Of a stretch of DNA of 64,000 nucleotides, positions 48,288 through 60,945 are shown piece by piece (the stretch's first letter is position 1; every line of letters starts with the position of its first letter). A model generated the notes under the pieces. That model was not told the origin of the DNA, searched no databases, and saw nothing but the letters and a program-made list of their open reading frames with translations. Made by a program: the position numbers and the translations under genes. The DNA lies in contig JAYEVE010000326.1 in NCBI GenBank assembly GCA_036346375.1, forward strand, positions 62,001 to 126,000. Direction: 5' to 3'. Source of the stretch: Guadua angustifolia (taxonomy: Eukaryota > Streptophyta > Magnoliopsida > Poales > Poaceae).

Positions 48288-51200
48288 CGTAACATCTAAA
48301 AATGCAATTAAGTAAAAATAAATATTTTAAATTTGAAAATATTTATTTATGAGTTTCTTGACATTATTGGTTTGATTTGGATTTCTTTGGAGTTTTGCAT
48401 TGCATGAAAAATCAAATAAAGAGAATTAAAGAATGGAAAAAGAGGAAAAAGGTAAAAATGTAAAAAGTAAAAATTTAGAAAATTTCTATAAGAACCCTGA
48501 TCATTCAATTAAACCATTTTTAGCGAGCAATTGAAATTTTATGCATAGAATAATGAAGAGATAAAATGAAAAGATAACTTTTAAATCGAGCTAATGCAAT
48601 GTCAGAATTTTCATAAAATAACGGAATCACAAATGGAGCTGAAAACTTTATGAAAACATTCTGAGATCAAATACTTTTGAAAAACAAAATTTGAAAACTA
48701 ATATACTTCAATAAATCTCGAAGAAAAATCAAAATCCGAAAATAAACTTCGCTTAGTCACCGACGTGTTGGCCATTCGTTGATTTCCCGTTCCGTTGACG
48801 CATGATTGAAATCGATCAGCGACAAATGACCCACTGCGGACCTGTCTTCCTCAACGCCGTTCCTTCCACTGCGACTCTCCCGAAGCCGTTCGCTCCACTG
48901 AGGAAGTCTCCCGAAGCTCTGCACCGAAGCCTTCAACGGATGCTTTGCACCTTGGGAACCCCAGAGCTAGTGCTTCACTTCCTCCCTCCACTCCTTCTCC
49001 TCCTCAATCAACAGTGAGAAACCCATCCCCATTCTAGCCCTTGTGCAAGCCGAAGCCCCAAATCCCGTCGCGATTCTTGCTATTCGGCCAACCATTCTCA
49101 AATCCCTCTTAGCTAGAGCATAACCACACTCTGCTGAGCCAAATCCCTCACTTATTTCGTGAGCTCACCATGCGACATTGTCTTTGCCCGTGCTCCCACC
49201 TTCCTTGGTGGCCCTTGTGGGCCAGCGCTCCTCGGAGACTCTTCCTCCAGGTAAACCTCAAAAACGGAACCCCTAGCATGCCCTCATGCTTAATTAGCCA
49301 CCGATTTCACCTCTAATGGCCTTGTCTTCTTCTCCCCCGAGCTGCCATTAATGCCGCCGCCCAAGCTCAGCTGCAGACCTCCCTGGTACCTCTCTGATCG
49401 AATGGACTCCACCTCCGGATGCACCTCGTCGAGCTCCATCTTTCCCCGCCGTCGCCCTCGCCGGAAGGCCGCCGGAGTGCCCTCGCCGTCGTGCCCTAGA
49501 TGCTCCCCTGTTCTGTCTCTCTCTGCGCGGTGGGACCGATTGGTCAGAATTGCAAGGTAGGAGAAGAACTGAGCCAGAAGACGTTTTCTCGCTGGTAAAG
49601 CGTATTTTCAAATTTCAGTTAGTTTCCAATCCGAGTAGCCTTCAATCATGAATATCTTTTTGAATATAGTTTCAATTCCAGTGAAATAAATTTGTATATT
49701 CACATAAAATGAGAAAGAATCTGAATATATAAAAATATTTAATTTTTGAACTGCTGTATAATTATTTAATCTAAACCTTGATTATGGTACTAATATGGTT
49801 TCTAATAAGAATTTGTGTATAATAATTAAGGAAATGATGAAATCAGTATTCATGAGATTTTAGAATTCAGGATGTATTCAAATATACAAAAATACTTAAT
49901 TCTTGAGTCACAAAACAATTAAAGAAATTAAAGTTAGGAATGAGCATTAGTATGGATGCTGTTGTATTCAAAGAAATGTAATTCTAAAAATCATTACCTA
50001 AAATTATATGTTTCTGGAATTCTAATAAACCAAATCATACAAAGATATATAATTTTTTGAACTAAGTTTAATCTATTTGCTTAGCAACCATTAATAATGC
50101 TTGCAATGGCCATTAATAGAAATGAGTGTATAATAGTTCATAAAATCATATAAGAAATGATTATGTGCTTCTAGGATCTTAATAAGCCTAATCATTCAGA
50201 GATATTAAATATTTGGAGCTAACTTTATGTATTGCATTGTGACCATTAATAAACCTTAGTATGAACATTAGTAAGAACAGTAGCATGATAGCTCATAAAA
50301 GGGTAACAACACTTTGAATAGGTTCCTGGAAACAGAAGAACCCATGTATGCATAGCTACTTAGAATCAAGCTCAAATTCCATTTTCTTGACGAAAGGAAA
50401 TGTAAATGATAACAATAAGTAAATAGTTAATCTATTTGCAATTAAAGTTAAAATAATGCCAAACCAACTTTAAAACATTTCTAGGATTCCTACCTGCTAA
50501 CACCTGAAAAATGAATCTAAGATCTTGTATAATGTAGTCGCAAACTCAAAATGAAGTTAGCCAATTTAGCGTTATTCATCGTGACCATTTGGGCTATTTC
50601 AGTGATAGATGAAATAACTCGCTTTAACACTAAAATATGTGAAACTAGTATAGTAACACTGTACAAAGTTTATAATACCATATTCTGCAAAATTATCTTA
50701 ATTTCAGTATGCTTTCCATTTAAATCAAGCTAGCTCAAAATCCTTAAGTGTTAACCTTTTGTTTCACTTTCCTGCCGATTCCGATTATCGTCAACTTTAC
50801 AATCTCACTTAAGCCTTTTCAACAATGAATATAATGTATCATTAAAGCCTAAAATTTATGGAATTAGCTTAGGATTATTATACAAAGTATAAATCATCTT
50901 AGTATAAAGAAATAACCATACTTCATCATGTTTTGCTGCAAATCCTAATAGCTGAACAGCCCTAAGTAACCACATTACTTTAGACCTTAATACGAATGAA
51001 TACACTTTAGGTAATAATGAAGGAAACGTATAGTTAAGTTGTTTTTATCACCAGAACCTTCTTAAATGCCACGAAAATGCTATCAGTAGCCTAAATCAAT
51101 AAATCCAACTTGCATGAAACTAATTCTAAGCAAAATCAATTAAAGGTAAAGCGCTATTAACTCATACTCTAATATGATCATTTAAGCATTTTCATTAACT

Positions 51201-53258
51201 CGCAAAGCAACTCATCTAAATCTGAATTTAGTAAAGAACAACTTAGAAATGATCTTCAAGTTATAATCTACAGTAATCTAAGAAAGTATTCTTAATTCAT
51301 TTTGCTTTGACTCTGAATCATAATAGAGCAAATCCTGTAAGTAATAAGAATTGGCAGAAACTCATATTATGAATATTAAAGTATAAAACTTGCAACTAAT
51401 GATTAATTCAATTAATCTTAAACTATTTTTGTGTCTTGAATTCGTAAAATAAGATTAATAAATTCATAAAGAGCAATCCCTGTTCTTGTGAAGAGTTTTA
51501 ATTGTTTTGCTATCTATTTCCTTTCGCTCTTATTGAAGTTAGTGTTTTGCCGTTTTTCCGTTGATCGACGTGTAGAACCCGACGTTGCTGTTTTCGTCGT
51601 CATCTTCGTCAACCGCAATCCTCGTCTTCACCGTAAGCAATAATTAAGCAAGGCAAGCATCCTTTGACCATATTGATCCCATTATTTTATATTCCTTTTG
51701 TGCATCAAATTGTTTTATGCATGCGATTACTTTATGTAAATTGCTATTTTGTGGATTGGTAGTTATACCTGTTGTCTCGTGAATCTCCTTTGATGATTAT
51801 GAACATGTGAACCTTGATAACCGTAGATTGAGGCTAGGCATTACTTAATGTCATCTTGGGTATATACGATCATATTAACCTGCTTAGCTATGCTTTTGAA
51901 TAAATGATGTACATGATCAACTCAATAATTGTTTCGGGAAACATTGAAAATGTCACTGTTGGTGGTGGGTACTTTGATTAAAAACCCAAAATGAAACTAT
52001 GCTTTGATGCGGGCGATTATTGGCAATAGCCGGTTGTGCAGAAAGGAATTGCACGTAGTGTAGGGTGAAGTGTCGCCCGTGTCACCATTAAGGACCGAAC
52101 ATCGTGTTGTATGATCCAAGAAAATCCGTACAAACCACAAGGGTGAGGACGGGTTAGCCATAGCTTGTTATGTATTTAGACTTGGCTTTGATCATTGGTA
52201 GGCGGGAGCTTGCACAGGATTCCAGTCAGGTCTTCCTGACAGGGTTTCTACTTGCTAATGCAACGGTGTACGCCCTGCCGTGGTTAGAAACGTTGTGTTA
52301 GTGTGTGAAAGTGGATCCACGGCTTGGGTGTGTGTTTCTAATTTCACGGCGGGGGATGAACGTCCTGGGCTGGGTCAAAGCCATGTCTAAGTATTGTAAC
52401 GACTATGTATGATCGCCTTGCGGTACCTTTGTTCTATTGGGCGTGTGTCGAAATGTTCTCGCAAAAAGGTGGATCATTCCTTGTGGGTACAGTTGTACAC
52501 CTCTGCAGAGTTTAAATCTAATTAATTAGCCGTACCCGCGGTCATGGGTGTCTTGGTGAACTTGCACGAGTTAAATGTTTTATTGTTTCCAAAAGGGTTT
52601 ATTTTTCAAGTTAGCTTACCCCACAGATGACCCAATGCTATACCCTGTGTGGGCAAGTATTGGAATCAGCTGTTGTGCCCTGTGTGGACAAAGAACTAGA
52701 TATATGCCATGCGATGGCAAGGATCGATTCGAACTCACGTCATGGAGGACGGTGAGTGTTATTTATGCTTTACTTATTTGCTATCAATTAATCTCGCTCT
52801 TTTAAATTCGATTGCAAATAACTTGGTTTCTAAATTCAAATTCGCTTTATGCAAATTAAGCGTGATAGCCTCCTTTGAAATGGCTGCATGTATTGTAGGT
52901 TTTTGCTCAAGTCTTCTTGAGTATGTAAAATACTCACCCTTGCCTAATTATATTGTAGGTGTTTGCTAGCGAGCTTGAGTCTCTTTTAAATCATGAGTTC
53001 GGATTCTTTTGAGCCGATCTTTTCTAAGGAGTTATGCAGTCGGTTACTGCTTGTGCGGATGGGCAAGCGCAAGATATTGCTTCTTCATTGCTTTATTTCT
53101 CGAGTTGTAATATTTATTTGTATTATCGTTTCCGCTTAATTATTAAAATGTGTGGTTGTGATTTCCAATTGTTGTAAACATGTGAGTGCTAGCTACTGAT
53201 CTAGGGAATAGCACAGTAATCACATGGAGGTTCCTGTTCATCAGAACGGGGTCTCACA
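48288..53258 (+). repeat. Long LTR 2 (about 4.97 kb)
   Basis: Near-identical to LTR 1, with the first base changed (CG instead of TG at 48288). It ends GGTCTCACA at 53258 and runs straight into a second primer-binding site and internal region. It therefore serves as 3' LTR to one copy and 5' LTR to the next. Confidence 0.9.
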
Positions 53259-55779
53259 GAGTTGGTATCAGAGCTATACTGACCGTAGGATAAACCTTAG
53301 ATAGAATGGTCGTTAGTATTTGAATGAGCAAATTCAAAATGTTAGTTTCAAAAGATGTTATATTTGAAAAATGTAGATTCTGCTATTCTTTCCCCATTCT
53401 TAAGATTCTATTCTTACCCTACCTTCATTTTGTTTTGTAAACAAACTCTTCTTTCTGAAAAAGAAATTGTCGCTAGTGGTCAACTTTGATGTTGATTCGA
53501 AGATGTCCGAGACATGTTGCTGTCATTTCCCATGCCGACCAATGAAGTCTGCAATGTATCGCCAACATCTCAAGGAAGTCGGACAACGTTTTGCCACTTC
53601 GACAAAAGCGGAAGCACAACTTGAAGATCCTACTTCATGAAGAGGCAATACCACGCACCAGATAAATGAGTAGAAGATTAGAATGTCTTGCGATCTGTCT
53701 TAGGATAAGAACCCTTTGCATAGCATATTATTCGCTCTAGTTATAAAGAGCAATTTATGTTGTTGTTATGTCTTGTTACTTGAAATTTGGTTTTTATTCA
53801 GAATGTCGGGATGATTTATGTGTAACTTGACCACTAAGGTTAAAGTTTCACAATAGATTGTCCTCATGTGTGAATATGGAAAATTCAACCCATAGGATGA
53901 ATAAGAAATCATGAAATAACTTATCTCATCTTTCTATAAAATTTTATCTAAACTTATCTCTTCTTTCAATACAACTTCTCATAGGTGTAACCAGTATGGA
54001 CTTTAACCATTCACAAAATTAAACCTCATCAAGATTAGTAATATAGTCTCTAATTACTACTCTTAGCTTTCTTGGAGATCACATCATTCATATATAAACC
54101 AAGTAAAGATCTCACCACATTAGTAACCCCAAACTAGCTTATGCTGTTTTAGGCTAGTTAAAAACTTAATGTTCTAATAATAACTTTTAACCACGACTCA
54201 AAACTTGCCTCTCTGCTTATCTAAATTATATACCATGAAAAAGAGTTAGAGCAAAAAAAAAGGGTTATACACTTCTAATAGAAACCTTTAAATGAATATT
54301 AAAAGTGGAAAACTTGAAAAATCAGAACTCTATTTTCTAAAAAGAAATATAAAAAGAGTATGTGTATAATTAATGTTACTCGTAGCATCGATTACACATA
54401 TACTATTTTAAAATCTATAAATTTAATCTCCTCATCTCGTGTATTCATTTCTCTATAGAATAATCTTTCTCCATCCCTAAATTATTCTTTACGAACTATT
54501 TCTTTCCTTATCTTCTACTTAATGAAAACACCATCAAGTCTTTTGAAAATAATTTAGGAACACATCAACATCGTCGTGATGTTTGCCTCAACAACTTCAA
54601 GAAGATGAGAGTGATGAAGTGTCTCAACCTCCCCGACTCCATAGTACCGAAAGCATCACAACTTCCCGACTTCATCGAAACACAGGAATGCCGACATCGA
54701 GAAAATGGATTAAAGATTAAATGAAACTTGTCACCAAATAGCCTACGACAAAAGATAGTATCATCCAAATTATACATTGTTCTAGCTATGTAGAAAACCT
54801 TTTATCGCAAATACATGTGGCGATAAAGGAAAAACCTTAGATACCCTTCCTACCTATTAAGTTGAATATATATATATATATAGTATTTCGCATTATTGAA
54901 ATTTTGTTGCAAATCTTTTGTATTCTTTGGGTTACTCTCGTGAATGTTAAAGTCACTAGGTTGAAATTCTGACGTGCTAACCACCTTAATAAGAAAATTT
55001 AATTAAGAAAATTTTTAAAGAATGAAAGCGTTGCCTTATGAACCAAACCAGAAATTACATAATCTGCATAGAAACCGCAACTAGAGTTAATTGGAAAGAA
55101 TCAAATATTACTTCATGATATAGATAAACCTTATCTAACCATCTTTCTCCGATTCCAACATTTTGTCAAGCATGGTTACAAATGCCTCTAATCCAGTAGA
55201 ATTCTGTCTAAATCGCTTTACTCTAATACATATTGTTGCAGGATGCCTGTGACACAATACAATTCATTAATACTCCTATTAAAAGTGATGGGTAATAAAG
55301 TTTTTAGCCTTTGTAATCAACCTTCGGCTCTCCCCAAATAATTGAAATGCATCCATTCATTCATCCCAACTATTTTAACATACACTGTATCTTTCTTTAA
55401 ATTAGCTCATTCTTGCTAATGAGTCTCAAGTATAAACAGCTAACACTCTTCATCTAATTCGTGAAACCCCGCAAGACACCCCGCAAGACAATTGATCGCC
55501 AAGACATGGTAATCCTATCCAAGCCCAACGAATCTTTAGTATTTATCCAAAGCACTTCCCTTACATAGCGATCAACATAGCTCTCCACCTTCCTTGGTTC
55601 GAAAAAAAAAAATTGCGTGCAAAACAAACTAACAAGAAAAACGATTACTAGTATCTCTAACCATGGTGTAAATGCTTGCCGCCATACATGAACAAAATCA
55701 CCAAATGCACACCCATTCTGCTCTAACAACTCGCACAAAAATATTTCTAATGTTGGTGCGCTTCCATCGAAAAAGAAAA
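53259..55779 (+). mobile_element. Internal region 2 of the long-LTR element, interrupted
   Basis: Collinear with 42526-45046 of internal region 1 and then cut by the chromovirus LTR at 55780. The lost right part should resume beyond the chromovirus, outside the window. The minus frame 55454-55837 spans the junction and is an artefact. Confidence 0.85.
53263..53274 (+). other. Primer-binding site 2
   Basis: TGGTATCAGAGC, the same site and spacing as after LTR 1. Confidence 0.9.
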
Positions 55780-58700
55780 TGGTATCGGCACTAGTCGAGA
55801 TCGCTAGTGCACACAGACCAATAGGGTATAATATCACATCATACAGCGGAATATTAAATAAAGTACTTCAAACATTTATATAAACGAGTGTACGACCTTA
55901 TGGTCATCCTTACAATAGTTATGCCACGCAGGCTTACAATAATCAAATAACAAAAGTTCATGCCGGAATATAAAAAGTCGTGATGTCCATCTTCTCCTGA
56001 TCGCTCCGAGCGAAGGCTTGCCCCTAGTTTTTCGGCTCCTCGACATACTCCTCTTCGTGAAATTTGGCGTAGTCTCTTCTTCGGTAGGTTTGTCCATAAG
56101 GGTGAGTACACACCGTACTCAACAAGTTATGCACAAAATGCACATCTATATACTATATGCTTGGCATGTTACAAAGAATAGCTCTACCAGTTATTTTGTT
56201 TTTGCAAGCACATTTTAAATTATTAACTATTTAGATTAAAAGCATCAAAACTATACAATCATTATATTTCTCAATCTGTTTTCCACATTGTTTTGGACAC
56301 ACAGGTCCTAAACATCTTTCTTTGACACAAAGTCATTTCCCATTTTATTTTCAAACACTACCCCTTGTTGTAATCCCGAGCATTGTCCATTACCGTGGAC
56401 TCGGCTATTGAACAGCTTTTGACACTCTGCAGAGGTTGTACACTTTACCCACAAGATACGATCGCACACCAAAAGCGATTAACCGTAATGAGCTTTTCGA
56501 AACTTCTATCTTAGCCAAGAACCTCTCCGTGTTGCCTTCACTATCACTTCCCTCACTCAGAGTCAAGTATAGGACCGGCGAACACCGTTGGGCCGGGTAC
56601 CAAGCCGTAGCATAAACACGCTCCTCCCATCTGATTACCCCATGTAACTGCCACCCCGAGGTATCAAAGGTAAGACATCAGAATCCTACTAAACTAGGTC
56701 TTCCCATTCAGACATGTGGTTGTACGAGAGACTCAGGTCAAAGACTTGCAAGGTAAGGTCCTTAACTGACCAAGGCAAGACATCCTTCTCTCAATTTGGC
56801 ACACAGCCCTTACAACACTCAACCCACCCCCATTTGCCACACAGGCCCACCTGGCACGAAGCCTCGGTCCACTTGCCTCAGTCTAAATCAATTCCACCCC
56901 AAGTTATTCTACGGTGCAACACATGCCCGTAATCGCCTTTCATGTAGAACCACACAGGTCTCTACAGTCCAACACCATTACCAACAGCATTCCACTTTAT
57001 TCAAAAATCATTCCATAATATTTAGTCAAGGTTACATTTGTATTTAAGAATATCATTCACGTAGTAAACATGACTAAGCAACTATTCACGGTCTAGCCTC
57101 CCGTGTTGGCACAATATATATCATCAACCAACTAGATTTACCCAACTTAGGTTATCAAGGAATCATGGCATACAAATGATATCAAGGTGGCATAAACAAT
57201 TTGGTTGGATAGCTAATTCACCCAAAGTAATTAAAGTCATTTTTAGTTGAATTAGCATGCATAGTTTTAAACAAAGTATATTTCAAAAATTAGGAGCAAC
57301 ATGGTCAAAGCATAACTTGCCTTCAAAAAGTTGCTGATCCTGTTCCGAAGTCAAACCTTGTACTGGAAATTCCCCCTCGCAACTCTCCGGTAAATCAACG
57401 TCTATTTAAAATCAATATAAACACAATAAATATATTTTACAGAGAGAAAATTCACCTCTAAAAATTCCATAAAATTCACCATTATATAGACCTTGATTTT
57501 ACAAATTTTTAGAAATTGGAATCACTCAAATCGGAGTTAAAATGCAAAAGTTATAAGTGTTTGAAGTTTTAAAATAAATCTGAAAAAGAATAAACCGAAT
57601 TTCTTAATTTATTTCTATACGGAAAATCCGTTAATTATGACGTCAGCATTACTGTAGATGACGTCAGCACCGAGTCGGTTTTCTACCGGAATATATATTT
57701 TTAAAATTCATTATGACGTCATCATCACTATTTATGACGTCAGCACCGAAAACATTTTCAACCGATTTATTTATCCCCAAAAATGGATTTATGACGTCAG
57801 CATCCCTAATTATGATGTCGACATGACGCGTCCTTCTGACGTCGACGCCGACCCGCCAGGTCGACATGTGGGCCCCACCGATGGCGTCGGCCGCGGCGTC
57901 GGCAAGACGGACGCGTGTCGATCACCCGGCGTGACCGCGTCGTCAAGTTATCATCTACGATTCGGACTACGTGGCGCATTCTCATCCCTTGGATCATAAT
58001 CGAGCGGCTATTAGCTACGCAAATTACAAGCACCACGGGCAGTCCTTCCTCGACGCGTGGCGCTAATCCTAACCGTCCATTTCGATTTCTACAGTTGAGA
58101 TCTAACGCGCTACTGTTCTGGTCTCTAATATGGATAGACACGTGGACTCACCTCCGTCGTTGGATGCCGATCGGACGGCCGAGAAGCTCGCAAAAGTCGG
58201 CGAAACGCGGCAGAAGGCCACGCGGAGGGTGAAGAAGACCTCCGCGACGGCGTTTCCGTGATGTTCCGGCGAGAAGAAGTAACTCTTCGGATGCGGCTCG
58301 ACGCGACGATCACGCCGGTGTCCTTGGCCATGGCGGAGAGTCACGAGCGGCGCAAATGGCGGCGAGAGGCACGGAACTCCGGCGAAGCACGTCGTGGCTA
58401 CGGTGGTTCTCGGTCTTGGCGTGAAAAGAGCTCAATCGGTGCGGAAGAAGTGATTTATACACGGGCTTGAAGTTGAAGCGAAGAGTTAGTGCCGGCGTTA
58501 ATGGCGGCGGTTTCCACTTTCGGACGCCACGGCAACGGCGGCGGCGTTTCTTTAGCGGAGCGAAGCGGCGTGGCGGCTATCCGGCCGTTCGCGGAATCAG
58601 ATGGAAAATCAAGCGGCGTTAGGGTTTCGAGCGGTGCCGATGAATGGGCTCGACCGTTCTTCGTTCCTCCATTCAAAGGTTTTTGAATAAAAATAATTAC

Positions 58701-58958
58701 GAATATTCATTTAAATCATTTGAGGCACTTAAAATATCGAGAAAAATTCTAGAAAAATTCTAAAAAATATTTTAGGACATTTTGGACTCAAATAAAATAT
58801 TTCCATTTAAATTTTCAAAAACTTGATCATTATTTAATTAATTTTTATTTGAGAGTTAAATTCCAAAAGTTCAAATAATTGCAATTAAATTCCAGAAATT
58901 CCCATAAATTCAAATAAAATTATAAAATTTAAAATTAGCCAAATTTGAGGATGTTACA
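55780..58958 (-). repeat. 3' LTR of a Tekay-like chromovirus (about 3.18 kb)
   Basis: On the minus strand it starts TGTAACATCCTCAAATTTGG at 58958, directly after a polypurine tract. It ends ...GTGCCGATACCA at 55780, where the sequence departs from its long-LTR relative at 45046. TGGT is shared at the junction, so the edge may shift by up to four bases. Candidate target duplication GAAAA (55775-55779). Its GC-rich part is 57800-58680. Frames inside (for example 57806-58141 and 58102-58344) have no recognisable domain. Confidence 0.85.
57638..57820. promoter_or_regulatory. Tandem array of TGACGTCA (bZIP-type) palindromes in the LTR
   Basis: Perfect TGACGTCA sites start at 57638, 57659, 57714, 57735 and 57792, with a degenerate TGATGTCG at 57813. 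They form three repeated units of 76-78 bp, each with two sites 21 bp apart, about two helical turns. TGACGTCA is a classic binding site for plant TGA-class and related bZIP factors. Read in LTR orientation it lies about 1.1-1.3 kb from the LTR start. Confidence 0.7.
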
Positions 58959-58975
58959 AACCTCCCCCCCTTAAC
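58959..58975 (-). other. Polypurine tract of the chromovirus
   Basis: Minus-strand reading TTAAGGGGGGGAGGTT just before the LTR start TGTAACATCC; it primes plus-strand DNA synthesis in LTR elements. Confidence 0.85.
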
Positions 58976-59291
58976 AGAATCTCGTCCCCGAGATTCTGGG
59001 CTGGCTAAAGAAGAGGTTGGGAAACTCCTTCTTCAGATCCTCCTCGCGTTCCCAAGTTGCCTCGCTTTCTGAATGATTGCTCCACTGAACTCTGCAAAAG
59101 CGGGTTGACTTGTTTCTGGTCTCACGATCCATGGTATCCAAAATCTTAACTGGATATTCCTTATAAGTTAAATCTTCTTGCAGCTCAATGGCTTCTATCG
59201 GTGTTTGTTCCTCCGGTATTCGCAAACACTTCTTCAACTGCGACACATGGAACACGTCATGTACCCCTGCTAAGGATTGTGGCAGTTCCAA
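58971..59291 (-). pseudogene. Chromovirus pol, C-terminal chromodomain region
   Basis: The 106-codon frame begins in the typical post-integrase region (VHDVFHVSQLKKC) and continues into the chromodomain (YPVKILDTMDRET, CRVQWSNHSESEATWEREED), then ends close to the polypurine tract. It is separated from the integrase frame at 59724 by about 430 bp without an open frame. Chromodomains in this position are thought to steer integration to heterochromatin. Confidence 0.85.
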
Positions 59292-59723
59292 CTGGTATGC
59301 AACTTCACTTTTACGACTCAGAATCTTGAATGGACCTACAAATCTCGGAGCAAGTTTTCCTTTTGCATGAAACCTTTTAACTCCCTTTAACGGCGTGACC
59401 TTGAGATAGACATAGTCTTATGGTTCAAAGCTCAAATCACGGCGTCGATTATCTGCGTAACTCTTACTTTGGATTGTGCGGGTTTCAACCTTTCCTAATT
59501 AGAGCAATCTTTTCCTCTGCATCCAAAAGTACATCTGGTCCAAAGACATGGCGTTCTCCGTCTCATTCGGTTCAAAGGTGTTCGACATGGTCGACCATAC
59601 AAAGCTTCAAAAGGTGACATTTTCAAACTGGCTTGATAGCTGTTATTTTAGCTAAATTCTGCATACGGCAAACATTTATCCCACGATGTGGTATATGATA
59701 AAAGGCGAGCTCTTAGCATATCT

Positions 59724-60647
59724 TCAAGAATCTGGTTTACCCTTTAGTCGACCATACATGCGTGGATGATATGCCGTACTAAAATTCAGACGAGTGCCCA
59801 TAGCTGTATGCAGCTTATCCCAAAATCTCGAGGTAAATTGGGTACCTCTGTCCGATACTATCTTCTTGGGTACACCATGTAAACAAACAATTCTTGATAT
59901 GTATAACTCTGCTAGCTTATCTCCTGAGTAGGTGGTCTTTACAGGTATAAAATGCGCAACTTTTGTGAGCCGATCTACTATGACCCATATGGAATCATAT
60001 CCACCTTGCGTCCTTGGCAATCCGGTGATAAAATCCATTCTGATCTCGTCCCATTTCCATTCTGGTATCTTTAGGGGTTGCAACAGTCCAGCTGGTCTCT
60101 GATGCATGGCTTTGACTTTTTGACATACATCACACAATGCTACATGCTCGGCTACTTCTTTCTTCATATTTGGCCACCAGAATCTTTCTTTTAAATCTTG
60201 GTACATCTTTGCACTTCCTGGATGAATTGAATACTTGGAATCATGTGCCTCCTCAAGTATCAACTGCTTTAATTCGGGTTTATGAGGTACGCAGATTCTA
60301 TTTTTCATCCACAAAGTACCTTGCTCATCTATTCTGAAGTCCTTGGCTAAGTCTTCGTCCATTTTGGACTTAATTCTCTGAATCTTTTCATCATCCTTTT
60401 GACCTTTCCTAATCTGATCTTCTAGGGTCGGCTTAACCTCCAAGGTAGCTAGGAATCCTTGCGGTACAACTTCCAACCTTAACTTCTGAAATTCTTTACT
60501 TAAATCAGATTGATCTTCTATTGTCAATGAATTCATACTATAGCTTTTCCGACTCAAGGCATCAGCCACCACATTTGCTTTTCCGGGATGATAGTGAATT
60601 CCAATGTCATAATCCTTGATTAGTTCTAACCATCTTCTTTGCCTCAT
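59724..60647 (-). pseudogene. Chromovirus pol, end of RNase H plus integrase
   Basis: 307 codons. The start, IHYHPGKANVVADALSRK, is the end of gypsy RNase H. The integrase zinc finger follows (H in IHPGSAKMY, then CDVCQ), then the catalytic core with first aspartate in MDFITGLP and second in SDRGTQF. The frame goes wrong just after AYHP, before the catalytic glutamate, and stops. The break falls in CG/CNG-rich sequence and may be a sequencing fault rather than true decay. Confidence 0.88.
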
Positions 60648-60762
60648 GTTAAGATCCGATTGTGTGAATATATACTTTAAACTTTTATGATCCGTATATA
60701 TTTCACACGATTTCTATAAGATAGTGGCGCCAAATTTTAGGCGTGCACTACGCTGACTAGCT

Positions 60763-60945
60763 CTAGGTCATGAGTCGGATGATTCGCTCATGTGGCCTTA
60801 AGCGCCTTGGACGTATCGCTACCACTTTACCATTCTGCGTCAGGACACATCCCAGTCCCTGACGCGAAGCATCACAGTAAATGTCAAAGTTATCCTTAGT
60901 ATTCGGTAATACTAGAACAGGTGCCGATGTTAACCGCTTCTTCAA
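60763..60945 (-). pseudogene. Chromovirus pol, first part of RNase H
   Basis: 60 codons with LTSAPVLVLPNTKDNFDIYC, then DASRQGLGCVLTQNGKVVA, the usual first RNase H strand with its catalytic aspartate. It then diverges from the family at PRRLRPHERI and stops. It overlaps the end of the RT frame by four bases in another frame, so a shift separates RT from RNase H. Confidence 0.82.

Noticed and set aside
55454..55837. 127-codon minus-strand frame
   Set aside because: It crosses the junction between the long-LTR element and the chromovirus LTR, and the equivalent place in internal region 1 has a different frame.
57806..58686. Arginine-rich frames in the chromovirus LTR
   Set aside because: Frames occur on both strands in GC-rich LTR sequence without a recognised domain.
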